Below are positions 1-8,223 of a stretch of DNA of 64,000 nucleotides, piece after piece (positions within the stretch are counted from its first letter, which is position 1; every line of letters starts with the position of its first letter). The stretch lies in contig JAOARC010000010.1 in the NCBI GenBank assembly GCA_025210745.1, forward strand, positions 1-64,000, read 5' to 3'. Position numbers and translations under genes: made by a program. The notes below the pieces were generated by a model, which was not told the origin of the DNA, did no database searches, and saw only the letters and a list, made by a program, of their open reading frames with translations. This stretch comes from Bacteriovoracaceae bacterium (GTDB lineage: Bacteria > Bdellovibrionota > Bacteriovoracia > Bacteriovoracales > Bacteriovoracaceae).

Positions 1-598
1 CAAAGTCTTCACCAATATTACCATCAAAGTTTAAATCATTTACTGAAACATTAAAGCTTTCAATAACAGATCCATCATTTTCACCTGATTCATTAATAAT
101 TGCTTTATCATAAGATAGAGCGTAGGGATCTCTAAAGTTAACAGCTAATAAAGATTGTTTTCCAGCAATATTATCTGCTAGGTTAAATGCATTATCTGCA
201 AAGTCAAAAGTTACATTAGATACATCATCAATATTTGCATGTGCGGCAGCTGTTCCAGAAACTGTTAGGGACAGTTCCTTCTTATTTAAATATTGAGCTG
301 ATATCGATAAACCTGGAGGCATATTTGTGACAATAAGCTTTGAACCAACAAATTCTTCGCCAGCAGCTCCTTCAAATTTTCTTCCTTCAATTCTAGCTGT
401 TATAACTGTATCGATTGTTCCATCATTTGCAATTGCCTCTCTAAATTCTGCAGCTGAAAAACTAATTGCACCACTATCAGATTCATCTTCTCCACCAATA
501 TTAAAGAAGTCATCAATAGCAGATTGGTTTCCACCACTACATGCTGTTAAAAAAACAAATACAAAAGTAAATAAAAGTTTTAAATTTAAAATTTTCAT
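1..598 (-). CDS. Predicted lipoprotein, C-terminus cut by window edge
   Basis: Open reading frame on the minus strand starting at ATG 598 and running off the left edge (199 codons visible). The N-terminus is a short hydrophobic signal peptide with a lipobox, FLTAC, so the mature protein should be lipid-anchored at about Cys20. The rest is acidic, Asn/Asp/Ala-rich and predicted mostly beta, without a motif I recognise. It is monocistronic in this window, with a possible -10 box (TATAAT) at 638-643. Function unknown. The reading frame and lipobox are seen directly; the surface location is inferred. Confidence 0.8.
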   Translation of the reverse strand, partial: MKILNLKLLFTFVFVFLTACSGGNQSAIDDFFNIGGEDESDSGAISFSAAEFREAIANDGTIDTVITARIEGRKFEGAAGEEFVGSKLIVTNMPPGLSISAQYLNKKELSLTVSGTAAAHANIDDVSNVTFDFADNAFNLADNIAGKQSLLAVNFRDPYALSYDKAIINESGENDGSVIESFNVSVNDLNFDGNIGEDF

Positions 599-637
599 CA
601 AAATTCCCTACAATTTTAATGTACCTAACACCTTAAA

Positions 638-643
638 ATTATA
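638..643 (-). promoter_or_regulatory. Possible -10 box for the edge lipoprotein
   Basis: TATAAT on the minus strand, about 40 bases before ATG 598. No good -35 hexamer is visible at 16-18 bases. The rest of 599-794 is AT-rich and shows no gene or strong hairpin. Confidence 0.3.
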
Positions 644-794
644 TAACGATTTAACAAACGAAATTAGTGGGAAAAATTACCTATATAGCTGATATTAATA
701 TGAAAGAAAGAGAGAACATGAACCTAAAAAGTATAAAGCAAGAAAATAAATTTCATTTACAAAAGAAAAAAATTAGCTAAAATTTAAGGCAAAA

Positions 795-1421
795 TTAAAA
801 TAATATACCAAAATTGACAGTCATTGGTGTAATACTAACTTCATTATTAAAAAGCTGATCCATTCTTATTCCAGCAACAGCATTTAAACCTAATGATTCA
901 AAAAAGTAATCATAGTATAGCATAACACCAAGACCAGCATAAGGTATTGTATTGGCTGAAGCATTAAAATAATACTGAGATAAAAGAGCTTGTACTCTAA
1001 GTCCTTGAGCAATACTATTGCTTGCCTTTAAGACTTCACGACCATTTAAAGAATAAGTTGACCTAGATGAATTTAAATTTCCAGTTAATGCCCAAGTAAA
1101 AGCCCAATTAAGAACTGTTAGTGCTCCAGCTCCTGAGCCACTCATTGCAGTACCCGCTCCACCACCAACTCCAAGCTTTTTATTTAACGCATATATCGCC
1201 TGAAAACTAGCACCAAAACCTGATAAGTCTGTTCCCACTTCATCATTAGACATTTGAAAATAAGAGCCGACAAACATAAGTTTAAAACGATCTTTTGTAT
1301 GGCTTTCAGTAATATTATCAGATAAAGATAAGTCTTGATAAGTAAGACTTTGAGTAAAAGTGCTAAAACTTATCAAAGATAAAATTAAAATTAAATGTTT
1401 ATGCACTCTGCTTCTCTGCAT
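795..1421 (-). CDS. Outer-membrane beta-barrel-like protein, last gene of the motor-like operon
   Basis: About 208 residues: an N-terminal signal peptide (hydrophobic LILILSLISF core), then alternating amphipathic, Gly- and aromatic-rich segments ending in Phe (GILF), the usual terminal signature of BAM-inserted barrels. I recognise no named family. Several starts overlap the end of the upstream gene (ATG 1427, ATG 1421, GTG 1406); ATG 1421 is used here, but GTG 1406, which nearly abuts the upstream stop, is equally possible. The overlap implies translational coupling to the FliG-like gene. In context it may be the outer-membrane part of an envelope-spanning assembly; that role is inferred. 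Confidence 0.7.
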   Translation of the reverse strand: MQRSRVHKHLILILSLISFSTFTQSLTYQDLSLSDNITESHTKDRFKLMFVGSYFQMSNDEVGTDLSGFGASFQAIYALNKKLGVGGGAGTAMSGSGAGALTVLNWAFTWALTGNLNSSRSTYSLNGREVLKASNSIAQGLRVQALLSQYYFNASANTIPYAGLGVMLYYDYFFESLGLNAVAGIRMDQLFNNEVSITPMTVNFGILF

Positions 1422-2877
1422 TCTCATCACTTTTGCCAACTGTTGCTTCTAGTTCTAAATATACACGCGAAACAATCGATTTGAAAACATTATTCTTAAC
1501 AGCTTTAGTTTTTTGAGCATAAGAATCAATTAACTCTCTTCTTTTTTCAGGCATCTTAGATAAGATTTTTTCTTTAGTTGAATCACTCACAAATAAAGCT
1601 GTTGCTAATTCTTTAGCCTGATAAGATGAAAGAATTTCAATAATTTTTTCATCATCAAGTTTTAAAATCCAACCTAAACTTGGAAATTTTTTCATTATAC
1701 TAAACTCAACATCCATACCAAGTAATTGATCTTCCTCTTCAAAACTTCCAAAGTCAAACTCACCAATAGTATCAAAATATCTTCTTTGAGATTCACCTTG
1801 ATTTTCAATTTTTGATAAAAATAACTCTTCTTTCATTGCATTTGTTGAAGCTTGTGCAATACATTCTAATTTTTCTTCAAGTGTTAGCTCTATTTTAGTT
1901 AACCTCATAGGTGAAATATAGCTAAAAAGTCTTTTATCTTCAGAAACTAACTTACCTAAATCTTCATTTGACATTTTTTCATATGGCCAAGGATTTAAAT
2001 AGTAAGGGTTTTGTCCAAAACCTTTATCTTGTGGTGCTATTTTTGAAATATGCCTTGTATATTCTTCATCTATAACACTGTCATCAAGCAAATATCTTTT
2101 CATCTCGACAGGAACTTTTGACCAAACAAAAGAAGCATAAGCATCTTCTTCACACCAATAACAATCACTTAAAAGCCCAATATAAAATTCTTTATTCATA
2201 GCTTCCCACATAGATTGTTCTAATATTGTGGAACCTCCATCTGATCCATTTGAGCCACTTGAAGTACCTTCAACATTTAAAGCCTCCATTGATGTTCCAA
2301 TACCCTGCTCTTGTAATGCTGCCGTCAAGCCCTGTAATTGATTGCTCATAGCTGTAGTAGAACTTTTAAGCTGAGATCTAAAAAATAAAGCAATAAGTAA
2401 AATAGTAACAGGTATTGCAATTAAAACATAAATTAAATTTTTGTCTCCACCTGTTTTTGCGCTGATCTTTTCAATCCCACTTGCTATCGTTTGCTCAAAT
2501 CCATTAACTCTTTTTTCAAGTTGTACAAATTTTATTTTTGGATTAGTTGCAATTTTTTTCGTTTTATCGGTAATATAATCTTTAAATTCTTTTGGAAGTT
2601 CTTTTAACTCACTAAAGACATTAACTGTTAATGACTTAACATTCTTTTTATCAAGATTGCCAATGATATTAGAACTTACTATAAAGTTAGTTCCCGGAAG
2701 CTCTAACCTTTTATTTTTCATTTCTAAATCAACTCTAACAACTCCTCTTTCATCATAGCTTTTTAAAACATCTGTTAAGTGATTGGACAAAAACGTTTCT
2801 TGTTCAACAACACTTGCTATTGCAAATGTACTTAATACCAGAGATAAAAGTAATAGAAGTAAATTCATCTTTTTCAT
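1399..2877 (-). CDS. Membrane-anchored protein with FliG C-terminal-like domain
   Basis: 492 residues from ATG 2877, chosen because GAAAGG precedes it by 8 bases; an in-frame TTG at 2892 lacks this. Order: signal-like hydrophobic segment (1-22), an exported alpha/beta region (about 23-140), a transmembrane helix (about 146-166, LIYVLIAIPVTILLIALFF), then about 320 cytoplasmic residues. Residues about 395-475 look like FliG C: an L-LDD--I pattern followed by ELATAL, then EKILSKM. In flagella that domain contacts the MotA cytoplasmic loop and transmits torque. The gene follows motA- and motB-like genes directly. The similarity is by eye only; the tethering of a FliG-like rotor or clutch element is inferred. 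Confidence 0.7.
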   Translation of the reverse strand: MKKMNLLLLLLSLVLSTFAIASVVEQETFLSNHLTDVLKSYDERGVVRVDLEMKNKRLELPGTNFIVSSNIIGNLDKKNVKSLTVNVFSELKELPKEFKDYITDKTKKIATNPKIKFVQLEKRVNGFEQTIASGIEKISAKTGGDKNLIYVLIAIPVTILLIALFFRSQLKSSTTAMSNQLQGLTAALQEQGIGTSMEALNVEGTSSGSNGSDGGSTILEQSMWEAMNKEFYIGLLSDCYWCEEDAYASFVWSKVPVEMKRYLLDDSVIDEEYTRHISKIAPQDKGFGQNPYYLNPWPYEKMSNEDLGKLVSEDKRLFSYISPMRLTKIELTLEEKLECIAQASTNAMKEELFLSKIENQGESQRRYFDTIGEFDFGSFEEEDQLLGMDVEFSIMKKFPSLGWILKLDDEKIIEILSSYQAKELATALFVSDSTKEKILSKMPEKRRELIDSYAQKTKAVKNNVFKSIVSRVYLELEATVGKSDENAEKQSA

Positions 2878-2881
2878 AAAA

Positions 2882-3610
2882 CTACCTTTCAAAGATTCTC
2901 AAGCTTAATGACCTTGAGGCCCTATTTTCAACACTCACTGCTTGACCAGCAACAAAATTTCTATCATATCCTTTTTTTATTAAATATTCCACGGCTTTAG
3001 AAGATCTTAAACTAGATAAAATAAAGTTAGATTGAATAACTTTTTTTCCAGCCTTCATTGGAACTGCATCAGCATGACCGATAACAACAATCGTAATTTT
3101 TTCTCTATATTTTGTTATCCCTTCTAAAATTTGGTCTAAAGTTACTTTAATTTCTTTATTTAATTTATATGCACCAAGACTAAAAATATCATCAGGAAGC
3201 TTTATTTCTAATCCTCGAACCTTTTTTACTTTACTTACTTTTTTCTTATCAAATAAAGAACTTATTCCTTCTTCTTTTTTATCCTTAATAATTACACCAT
3301 CCGCTCCAATTGCAGCAACTTTTATATCTGAATTAGCAAGAAACTTTTTCAGTTCATTAAGGTTATTGATCTTTCCTTTATTATCTTTTGGACCATCTCC
3401 AATTTTATTCTTTTTTCCACCAGAAGTATCCTTTGTAAAAGAAGTCGAAATTATTTCAACAAGACTTTCTTCTTTTCCATTTCCCTTACCCGACTCTAAA
3501 TTAAAAAAGACAATGAAAAATGACATCAGAACCATTAGAAGATCCGCATAAGATACGGCCCATGATTCTTCATGTGCATGCATATGTCTTTTTTTCTTAT
3601 TTCTTTTCAT
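2882..3610 (-). CDS. MotB-like stator protein (OmpA-type peptidoglycan-binding)
   Basis: 242 residues. A short basic cytoplasmic N-terminus (His/Lys-rich) leads into a single membrane helix containing WAVSYADLLMVLMSFF; Asp23 sits where the essential proton-carrying Asp of MotB lies (Asp32 in E. coli). The periplasmic part ends in an OmpA/MotB domain (IGHAD near residue 176, then the SSLRSSKAVEYL helix), which binds peptidoglycan. It starts 7 bases after the motA-like stop. It should form an ion-driven A5B2 stator with the MotA-like protein. Whether it serves the flagellum or another device is not decided by sequence; the neighbours suggest the latter. Confidence 0.9.
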   Translation of the reverse strand: MKRNKKKRHMHAHEESWAVSYADLLMVLMSFFIVFFNLESGKGNGKEESLVEIISTSFTKDTSGGKKNKIGDGPKDNKGKINNLNELKKFLANSDIKVAAIGADGVIIKDKKEEGISSLFDKKKVSKVKKVRGLEIKLPDDIFSLGAYKLNKEIKVTLDQILEGITKYREKITIVVIGHADAVPMKAGKKVIQSNFILSSLRSSKAVEYLIKKGYDRNFVAGQAVSVENRASRSLSLRIFER

Positions 3611-3617
3611 CTATTCC

Positions 3618-4337
3618 TTATGCAATTTTTTCTTGTATTAATGTAATATTTGCATCTTTTATAATTGATACAGGCTCATCACTATTAATTAAAACTAAAT
3701 TCTTACAAATAATATCTAATAACTCTTGATGTCTAATCTTTTGATTATTTAATCGATCCGACATCGGTGAAATAACAAGGTTTGCTAAAATTAATCCATA
3801 AAAAGTAGCTGTCATGGCAAGAGCAAGATCGGCACCAATATTACCTTTATTTTCAGCACTAAGACCGGCAAAAAGCTGAACCATTCCCATGGCTGTTCCC
3901 ATCATTCCAAGAGCTGGCGGATATTTTGCTAAACTATTAAAGATACTAACAGGCTCATCTAATTGAGAATTTAATTCGTCAAACTTTGTGTAAATTAAAT
4001 TTTCAGCTAAGCTTTTATCAACCCCTTGCTCCCAAAGACCTTTTGCATAATCAACAAGGTCATGCTTAAAACCAATTTGAGCTCCTTTATTTTCAGCAAG
4101 TTTATGTAACTCTAAAACAACAAACTCTCTTTTTGGTTCATTTCTAAATAAATATATTATCGATTTAGCCAAGTTCTTCAATCCCTTCCAAGGAGCAATT
4201 AATACTAACGAAGCCACAGTACCAACTCCAACGATTACAAAGGAGTGCTCATTAACAAAAATATCAGGATTGGATCCATGGAATGAATACCATAAAACTC
4301 CTGCAACAATTAAAAATCCAAAAGGTAAAGTAAACAC
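3618..4337 (-). CDS. MotA-like stator protein
   Basis: 239 residues from a GTG start at 4337 with AGGAG upstream. Two N-terminal membrane helices, a cytoplasmic charged loop (about 60-150), then two further helices. The third helix has KYPPALGMMGTAMGM, matching the conserved Pro-containing segment of MotA/ExbB proteins that lines the ion channel. It is slightly shorter than E. coli MotA (295 residues). It lies between a lipoprotein gene and a MotB-like gene in one transcription unit. Family assignment is firm; the device it powers is not known. Confidence 0.9.
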   Translation of the reverse strand: MFTLPFGFLIVAGVLWYSFHGSNPDIFVNEHSFVIVGVGTVASLVLIAPWKGLKNLAKSIIYLFRNEPKREFVVLELHKLAENKGAQIGFKHDLVDYAKGLWEQGVDKSLAENLIYTKFDELNSQLDEPVSIFNSLAKYPPALGMMGTAMGMVQLFAGLSAENKGNIGADLALAMTATFYGLILANLVISPMSDRLNNQKIRHQELLDIICKNLVLINSDEPVSIIKDANITLIQEKIA

Positions 4338-4348
4338 TTAGTTATCTC

Positions 4349-4912
4349 CTATATTTCCTTGATGAATGCTTTAATTTTTTCTGAAGCATTCCCTTTATCA
4401 ATTACAATCTGTAATATTTGTTTTGCTCTTGGGGCATCACCCTTCAAATAATAAACACTCGCTTTCATATAAGAAAGAAATGGTAATGCTCCATATTTAC
4501 TTTCAGCGGAGCCTATTAAATTAAGAGCTCTATCAAATTGTTTTTTAAAAATTTCATTTTGAATTTCATGTACTTCAAATAGTGAATCAGATAAGGATGA
4601 TTGAACTGAACTTTGAAATGTTTGAGAAAGTTCACTTGCTTCAAATTCAGATAAATTAACTTTTGCTTCTCTAAAGGTTGAATTTAATGGAATAACATAA
4701 ACAGGTATATGTCCAGGAGAGCGCACTAGAAAAGACTCTGTTGGAAGATCAACAGCTTCATCTTTTTTAACTTCTTCTTTTGTTGAAGGCAAATGTAAGG
4801 TTGCATCTTTATTTACAATAAGGGATGCTCCCTTTCTTTTTCCATCACCAAATAAACCACATGACGTGACAGCAAAAGCTGAAATTAATAATAAAATTTT
4901 CCCCAATTTCAT
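4349..4912 (-). CDS. TPR-like lipoprotein, first gene of the motor-like operon
   Basis: 187 residues with a signal peptide and lipobox (AVTSC, Cys17). After a charged linker, residues about 120-185 form paired amphipathic helices (ALNLIGSAESKYGALPF, then KASVYYLKGDAPRAKQIL), typical of tetratricopeptide repeats. It is lipid-anchored, probably in the outer membrane facing the periplasm. It precedes the MotA-like gene by 11 bases, so it should be co-transcribed. Its place next to a stator pair suggests a pilotin-like or scaffold role, which is inferred. Confidence 0.75.
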   Translation of the reverse strand: MKLGKILLLISAFAVTSCGLFGDGKRKGASLIVNKDATLHLPSTKEEVKKDEAVDLPTESFLVRSPGHIPVYVIPLNSTFREAKVNLSEFEASELSQTFQSSVQSSLSDSLFEVHEIQNEIFKKQFDRALNLIGSAESKYGALPFLSYMKASVYYLKGDAPRAKQILQIVIDKGNASEKIKAFIKEI

Positions 4913-4939
4913 AACCTATTTCCCCTAATATTCATTAAC

Positions 4940-4966
4940 CTATCGGAAAATGTTAATTAAATTATA
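4940..4966 (-). promoter_or_regulatory. Sigma-28-like promoter of the motor-like operon
   Basis: Minus strand: TATAATTT (4966-4959), 11-base spacer, TCCGATAG (4947-4940). The FliA consensus is TAAAGTTT-N11-GCCGATAA; 6 of 8 positions match in each box with exact spacing. The predicted start near 4933 gives a leader of about 20 bases before ATG 4912, which contains AGGGG. The same TATAAT could instead be a sigma-70 -10 box. Confidence 0.45.
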
Positions 4967-5127
4967 GTACTTTTAGATAGTTAAATTTAAGTAGGCATAT
5001 AGTTCCTGATAAGCTATTGATTTATCGAAAAAAATAGACTTCTTTGGTCTGGCATCAAGCTGTAGTAACCTTACTTTCTTTCTATTAACCTACTATAAGA
5101 GACAAGTAAAAAAAGCGAAATTAATTG
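4967..5127. other. Intergenic region between guaA and the motor-like operon
   Basis: No gene is visible. On the minus strand it holds a weak hairpin (AGAC, 7-base loop, GTCT) followed by a T-run at about 5027-5045, which may be a guaA terminator, and another short T-run directly after the guaA stop. Confidence 0.3.
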
Positions 5128-6684
5128 CTATTCCCATTCAATAGTACCAGGAGGTTTTGAAGTTATATCATAAACGACTCTAGTAATCCCTTTAACTTCA
5201 TTTGTTATTCGTCTAGAAACGCTAGATAAAAATCCATGACTCATTGGTGTCCATGTTGCTGTCATACCATCTGTTGAATTAACAATTCGAAGACATATAA
5301 CCTCTTCATATGCACGAGCATCACCTTTTACTCCAACAGTCTTTACAGGTAATAAAACAGTAAATGCCTGCCAAGCACTATCATATAAGTTTTGTTCCAC
5401 TAATTCTTCGAACAGAATTTGATCACTTTGCTGCACTTTTCTTATATTATCTTCTGTTAATTCGCCTAAAACTCTAACTCCAATACCTGGACCAGGAAAA
5501 GGATGACGATGAACCCAAGCTGTATTTAAATCTAACTTCATTCCCATCTGTCTTACTTCATCTTTAAATAAGAACTTCAAAGGTTCTAACAACTTAAGGT
5601 TCATCCTATCAGGAAGTCCTCCAACATTATGATGAGATTTTATGGTAACAGATTTCCCTCCCTTTTTATGAGGGCTTACAGATTCTATAACATCTGGATA
5701 TAAAGTTCCCTGAAGAAGGTAAGTAAATGTTATTGCATGATTTTTTTCAAATTCTTTAACCTTTTTTTCAAAGATATCAATAAATGTCGTTCCTATTATT
5801 TTTCTTTTTTTCTCTGGCTCAGTATACCCAGCAAGGTTTGATAAAAATTCATCTTTAGCATTAATAATTTCTATATTTAAACTTGTTTCTTTCTTTAGCA
5901 AATTAATATGATCATAGTCTTGAGGTCTTAGCAATCCATTATCAACAAAAAAACAATATAATTTATCACCTAAAACTCTTTGACTAAGAGTTGCTGCGAC
6001 TAAAGAATCAACCCCTCCAGAAAAAGCACAAAGCACATATTCATCCCCAATAGCTTCAACTTCTTTAGTGCAATTATCTAACATGATATTATCATCCCAA
6101 TCTTGACTAAGATTAGCTACATCCGTAAAAAAGTGATTCAAAAGCTCTTTTCCAAACTCTGTATGATTCACTTCTGGATGAAATTGATAAGCAAGAATTG
6201 ATTTTTTTAAATTTTCAATTCCAGCAATAAGTCCATTCTCGCTTTTTATAATTGTAGTAAAATCACAAGGGACTTTTTTGACATGATCAAAGTGGCTCAT
6301 CCATACATTACTAGAAGCAGGCACTTGATTTATATTAAAATTATTTTGAAAATGTATTTTTGCTTTGCCATACTCACCTTGAGTACCTCTTTTAACAACT
6401 CCTCCGAAATATTGACTAATAATTTGCATCCCATAACAAACACCAAGAGTTGGAACTTCTAAATCAAAAATAGGTTTATAATCAGTAGTGTCTTCAAAAA
6501 CGGACTGAGGTCCTCCTGATAAAATAATTGCATTTGGTTTTTGCCCATTTTTTATTTTTTCTATTGTTTTTTCAACAGTAAAAATAGAGCATGAATATCC
6601 TAATTCTCTGCTTCTTCTAGTAATTAACTGTGTATACTGTGATCCAAAATCAATAATCCAAATAGATCCTTTGCCTAATTCCAT
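5128..6684 (-). CDS. guaA: GMP synthase (glutamine-hydrolysing)
   Basis: 518 residues, full length for GuaA. N-terminal class I glutamine amidotransferase domain (IIDFGSQYTQLI at the start; catalytic Cys in GVCYGMQ, His in FHPEVNH), followed by the ATP-pyrophosphatase domain (P-loop AFSGGVDSLVA near residue 220) and the dimerisation domain ending GTIEWE. It converts XMP to GMP with glutamine and ATP in the cytosol. It starts 2 bases after the guaB stop, so the two final steps of GMP synthesis form an operon. Confidence 0.97.
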   Translation of the reverse strand: MELGKGSIWIIDFGSQYTQLITRRSRELGYSCSIFTVEKTIEKIKNGQKPNAIILSGGPQSVFEDTTDYKPIFDLEVPTLGVCYGMQIISQYFGGVVKRGTQGEYGKAKIHFQNNFNINQVPASSNVWMSHFDHVKKVPCDFTTIIKSENGLIAGIENLKKSILAYQFHPEVNHTEFGKELLNHFFTDVANLSQDWDDNIMLDNCTKEVEAIGDEYVLCAFSGGVDSLVAATLSQRVLGDKLYCFFVDNGLLRPQDYDHINLLKKETSLNIEIINAKDEFLSNLAGYTEPEKKRKIIGTTFIDIFEKKVKEFEKNHAITFTYLLQGTLYPDVIESVSPHKKGGKSVTIKSHHNVGGLPDRMNLKLLEPLKFLFKDEVRQMGMKLDLNTAWVHRHPFPGPGIGVRVLGELTEDNIRKVQQSDQILFEELVEQNLYDSAWQAFTVLLPVKTVGVKGDARAYEEVICLRIVNSTDGMTATWTPMSHGFLSSVSRRITNEVKGITRVVYDITSKPPGTIEWE

Positions 6685-6686
6685 TT

Positions 6687-8144
6687 TTAACCTCTATAAT
6701 TTGGAGCTTCTTTAGTAACTAAAACATCATGAGGATGACTTTCTTTTAATCCAGCACCTGATATCCTTACAAATCTTGCTTTTTTCATTAACTCATTTAA
6801 ATTTTTTGACCCCGTATATCCAAGACCTGCTCTAATGCCTCCAACAAGCTGATGGATATTTTCAGATAATGATCCCCTATAAGCAATTTGTCCCTCTATC
6901 CCCTCTGGTACTAACTTTTTGTTATCTTGAATAGAGCCTTGACCATATCTATCTTTTGACCCAAGCTCCATAGCTCCTAAAGATCCCATTCCTCTATAAA
7001 CCTTATAAGCTCTTCCCTGGTAAATGACTCTTTGCCCTGGAGCTTCATCAGTTCCGGCGAATAAGGAACCAATCATAACAGATGAGGCCCCTACAGCTAA
7101 GGCTTTTACAATATCTCCTGATAGCTTTATTCCACCATCAGCAATAAATGGAATATTCTTTTTCAAACATACTTCTTTACAGTCTACGAGAGCTTGAAAC
7201 TGAGGAACTCCAATTCCAGCAACAACTCTTGTCGTACATATTGATCCTGGGCCTATTCCTATTTTGATTCCATCAGCACCTGCATTAATTAAGTCCTCAC
7301 AGGCTTCTTTTGTCGCAACATTACCTGCAATCACATCAATATCTTCGCTTAAATTTTTAACCTTTTTAATCATCTCAATAACACCTTTTGAATGTCCATG
7401 AGCTGTATCAATAACAATTGCATCAACATCTTCTTCGATAAGACTTTTAGCTCGATCAAACTCCTTGTCCCCAACTCCAATAGCCGCTGCAACTCTAAGT
7501 CTTCCATGTTTATCAACATTGGCATGAGGATACTTTATCGATTTATCGATATCTTTAATTGTTATCAGACCTGCTAATTGCTCTCCATCAACAAGAGGTA
7601 GTTTTTCTACTTTATTTTCTTTTAAGATCTCTTTTGCTTGCTCAATACTTATTCCTTTGTTTGCAGTAATAAGCTTTTCTTTTGAGGTCATTAACTCTTT
7701 AGCTAGCTTTGTGATATCCGTTTCATAGCGTAAGTCACGATTGGTGATAATACCAACAAGCTTTTTATTTTCCAAAACAGGAAAACCGCAAAATGTATAT
7801 TTTTGTGTTAACTGAATGATTTGTTCATATGTTGTATCAACATCAATGCAAATAGGATCATCTATAACCCCAGCAACGTACTTTTTTACCCTGGTTACTT
7901 CCTTAACTTGATCTTTTATTGAAAGGTTTTTGTGAATAACACCAATTCCCCCATTTTGGGCCATAACAATTGCTGTCTTTGATTCTGTAACAGTATCCAT
8001 TGCCGATGAAACCAGAGGAATATTTAAATAAATATTTTTTGAAAACCTCGTTTTTAAACAAGTTTCATGTGGTAAAACTTCAGAATAATTTGGTGAAATT
8101 AGAACATCATCATACGCAAGTGAAATTTCTTTTTCTGATAACAT
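6687..8144 (-). CDS. guaB: IMP dehydrogenase
   Basis: 485 residues, normal length. A TIM barrel interrupted by a pair of CBS domains (about 95-205). The catalytic loop has [11 protein letters not shown] with nucleophile Cys303. The active-site flap and C-terminus ([15 protein letters not shown]) are intact. It oxidises IMP to XMP with NAD, the committed step to guanine nucleotides, and is followed by guaA. The leader carries a hairpin whose 3' arm contains the GAGG ribosome-binding site (8149-8194), which might allow control at translation. Confidence 0.97.
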   Translation of the reverse strand: MLSEKEISLAYDDVLISPNYSEVLPHETCLKTRFSKNIYLNIPLVSSAMDTVTESKTAIVMAQNGGIGVIHKNLSIKDQVKEVTRVKKYVAGVIDDPICIDVDTTYEQIIQLTQKYTFCGFPVLENKKLVGIITNRDLRYETDITKLAKELMTSKEKLITANKGISIEQAKEILKENKVEKLPLVDGEQLAGLITIKDIDKSIKYPHANVDKHGRLRVAAAIGVGDKEFDRAKSLIEEDVDAIVIDTAHGHSKGVIEMIKKVKNLSEDIDVIAGNVATKEACEDLINAGADGIKIGIGPGSICTTRVVAGIGVPQFQALVDCKEVCLKKNIPFIADGGIKLSGDIVKALAVGASSVMIGSLFAGTDEAPGQRVIYQGRAYKVYRGMGSLGAMELGSKDRYGQGSIQDNKKLVPEGIEGQIAYRGSLSENIHQLVGGIRAGLGYTGSKNLNELMKKARFVRISGAGLKESHPHDVLVTKEAPNYRG

Positions 8145-8148
8145 AAAA

Positions 8149-8194
8149 GAGCCTCGTTAAGTTACTTAAATTACATAACATTTTAACAAGGTTC
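8149..8194 (-). promoter_or_regulatory. Hairpin in the guaB leader covering the ribosome-binding site
   Basis: On the minus strand, GAACCTTGTTAA (8194-8183) can pair with TTAACGAGGCTC (8160-8149) with one mismatch and one G-U pair, loop of 22. GAGG in the 3' arm lies 7 bases before the guaB ATG. The structure is predicted by eye; any regulatory function is inferred. Confidence 0.4.
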
Positions 8195-8223
8195 TTAGTA
8201 TTTAAATATTAGGTAAAAAAATT

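Noticed and set aside
327..692. Plus-strand frame of 121 codons at the left end
   Set aside because: It is antisense to the lipoprotein at 1-598, which has a signal peptide and lipobox; the plus frame has no ribosome-binding site and odd composition.
3618..4337. ExbB/TolQ instead of MotA
   Set aside because: The four-helix layout with a long cytoplasmic loop and a MotB partner with Asp in WAVSYADLLM and a full OmpA domain fit MotA, not the three-helix ExbB/TolQ with ExbD/TolR.
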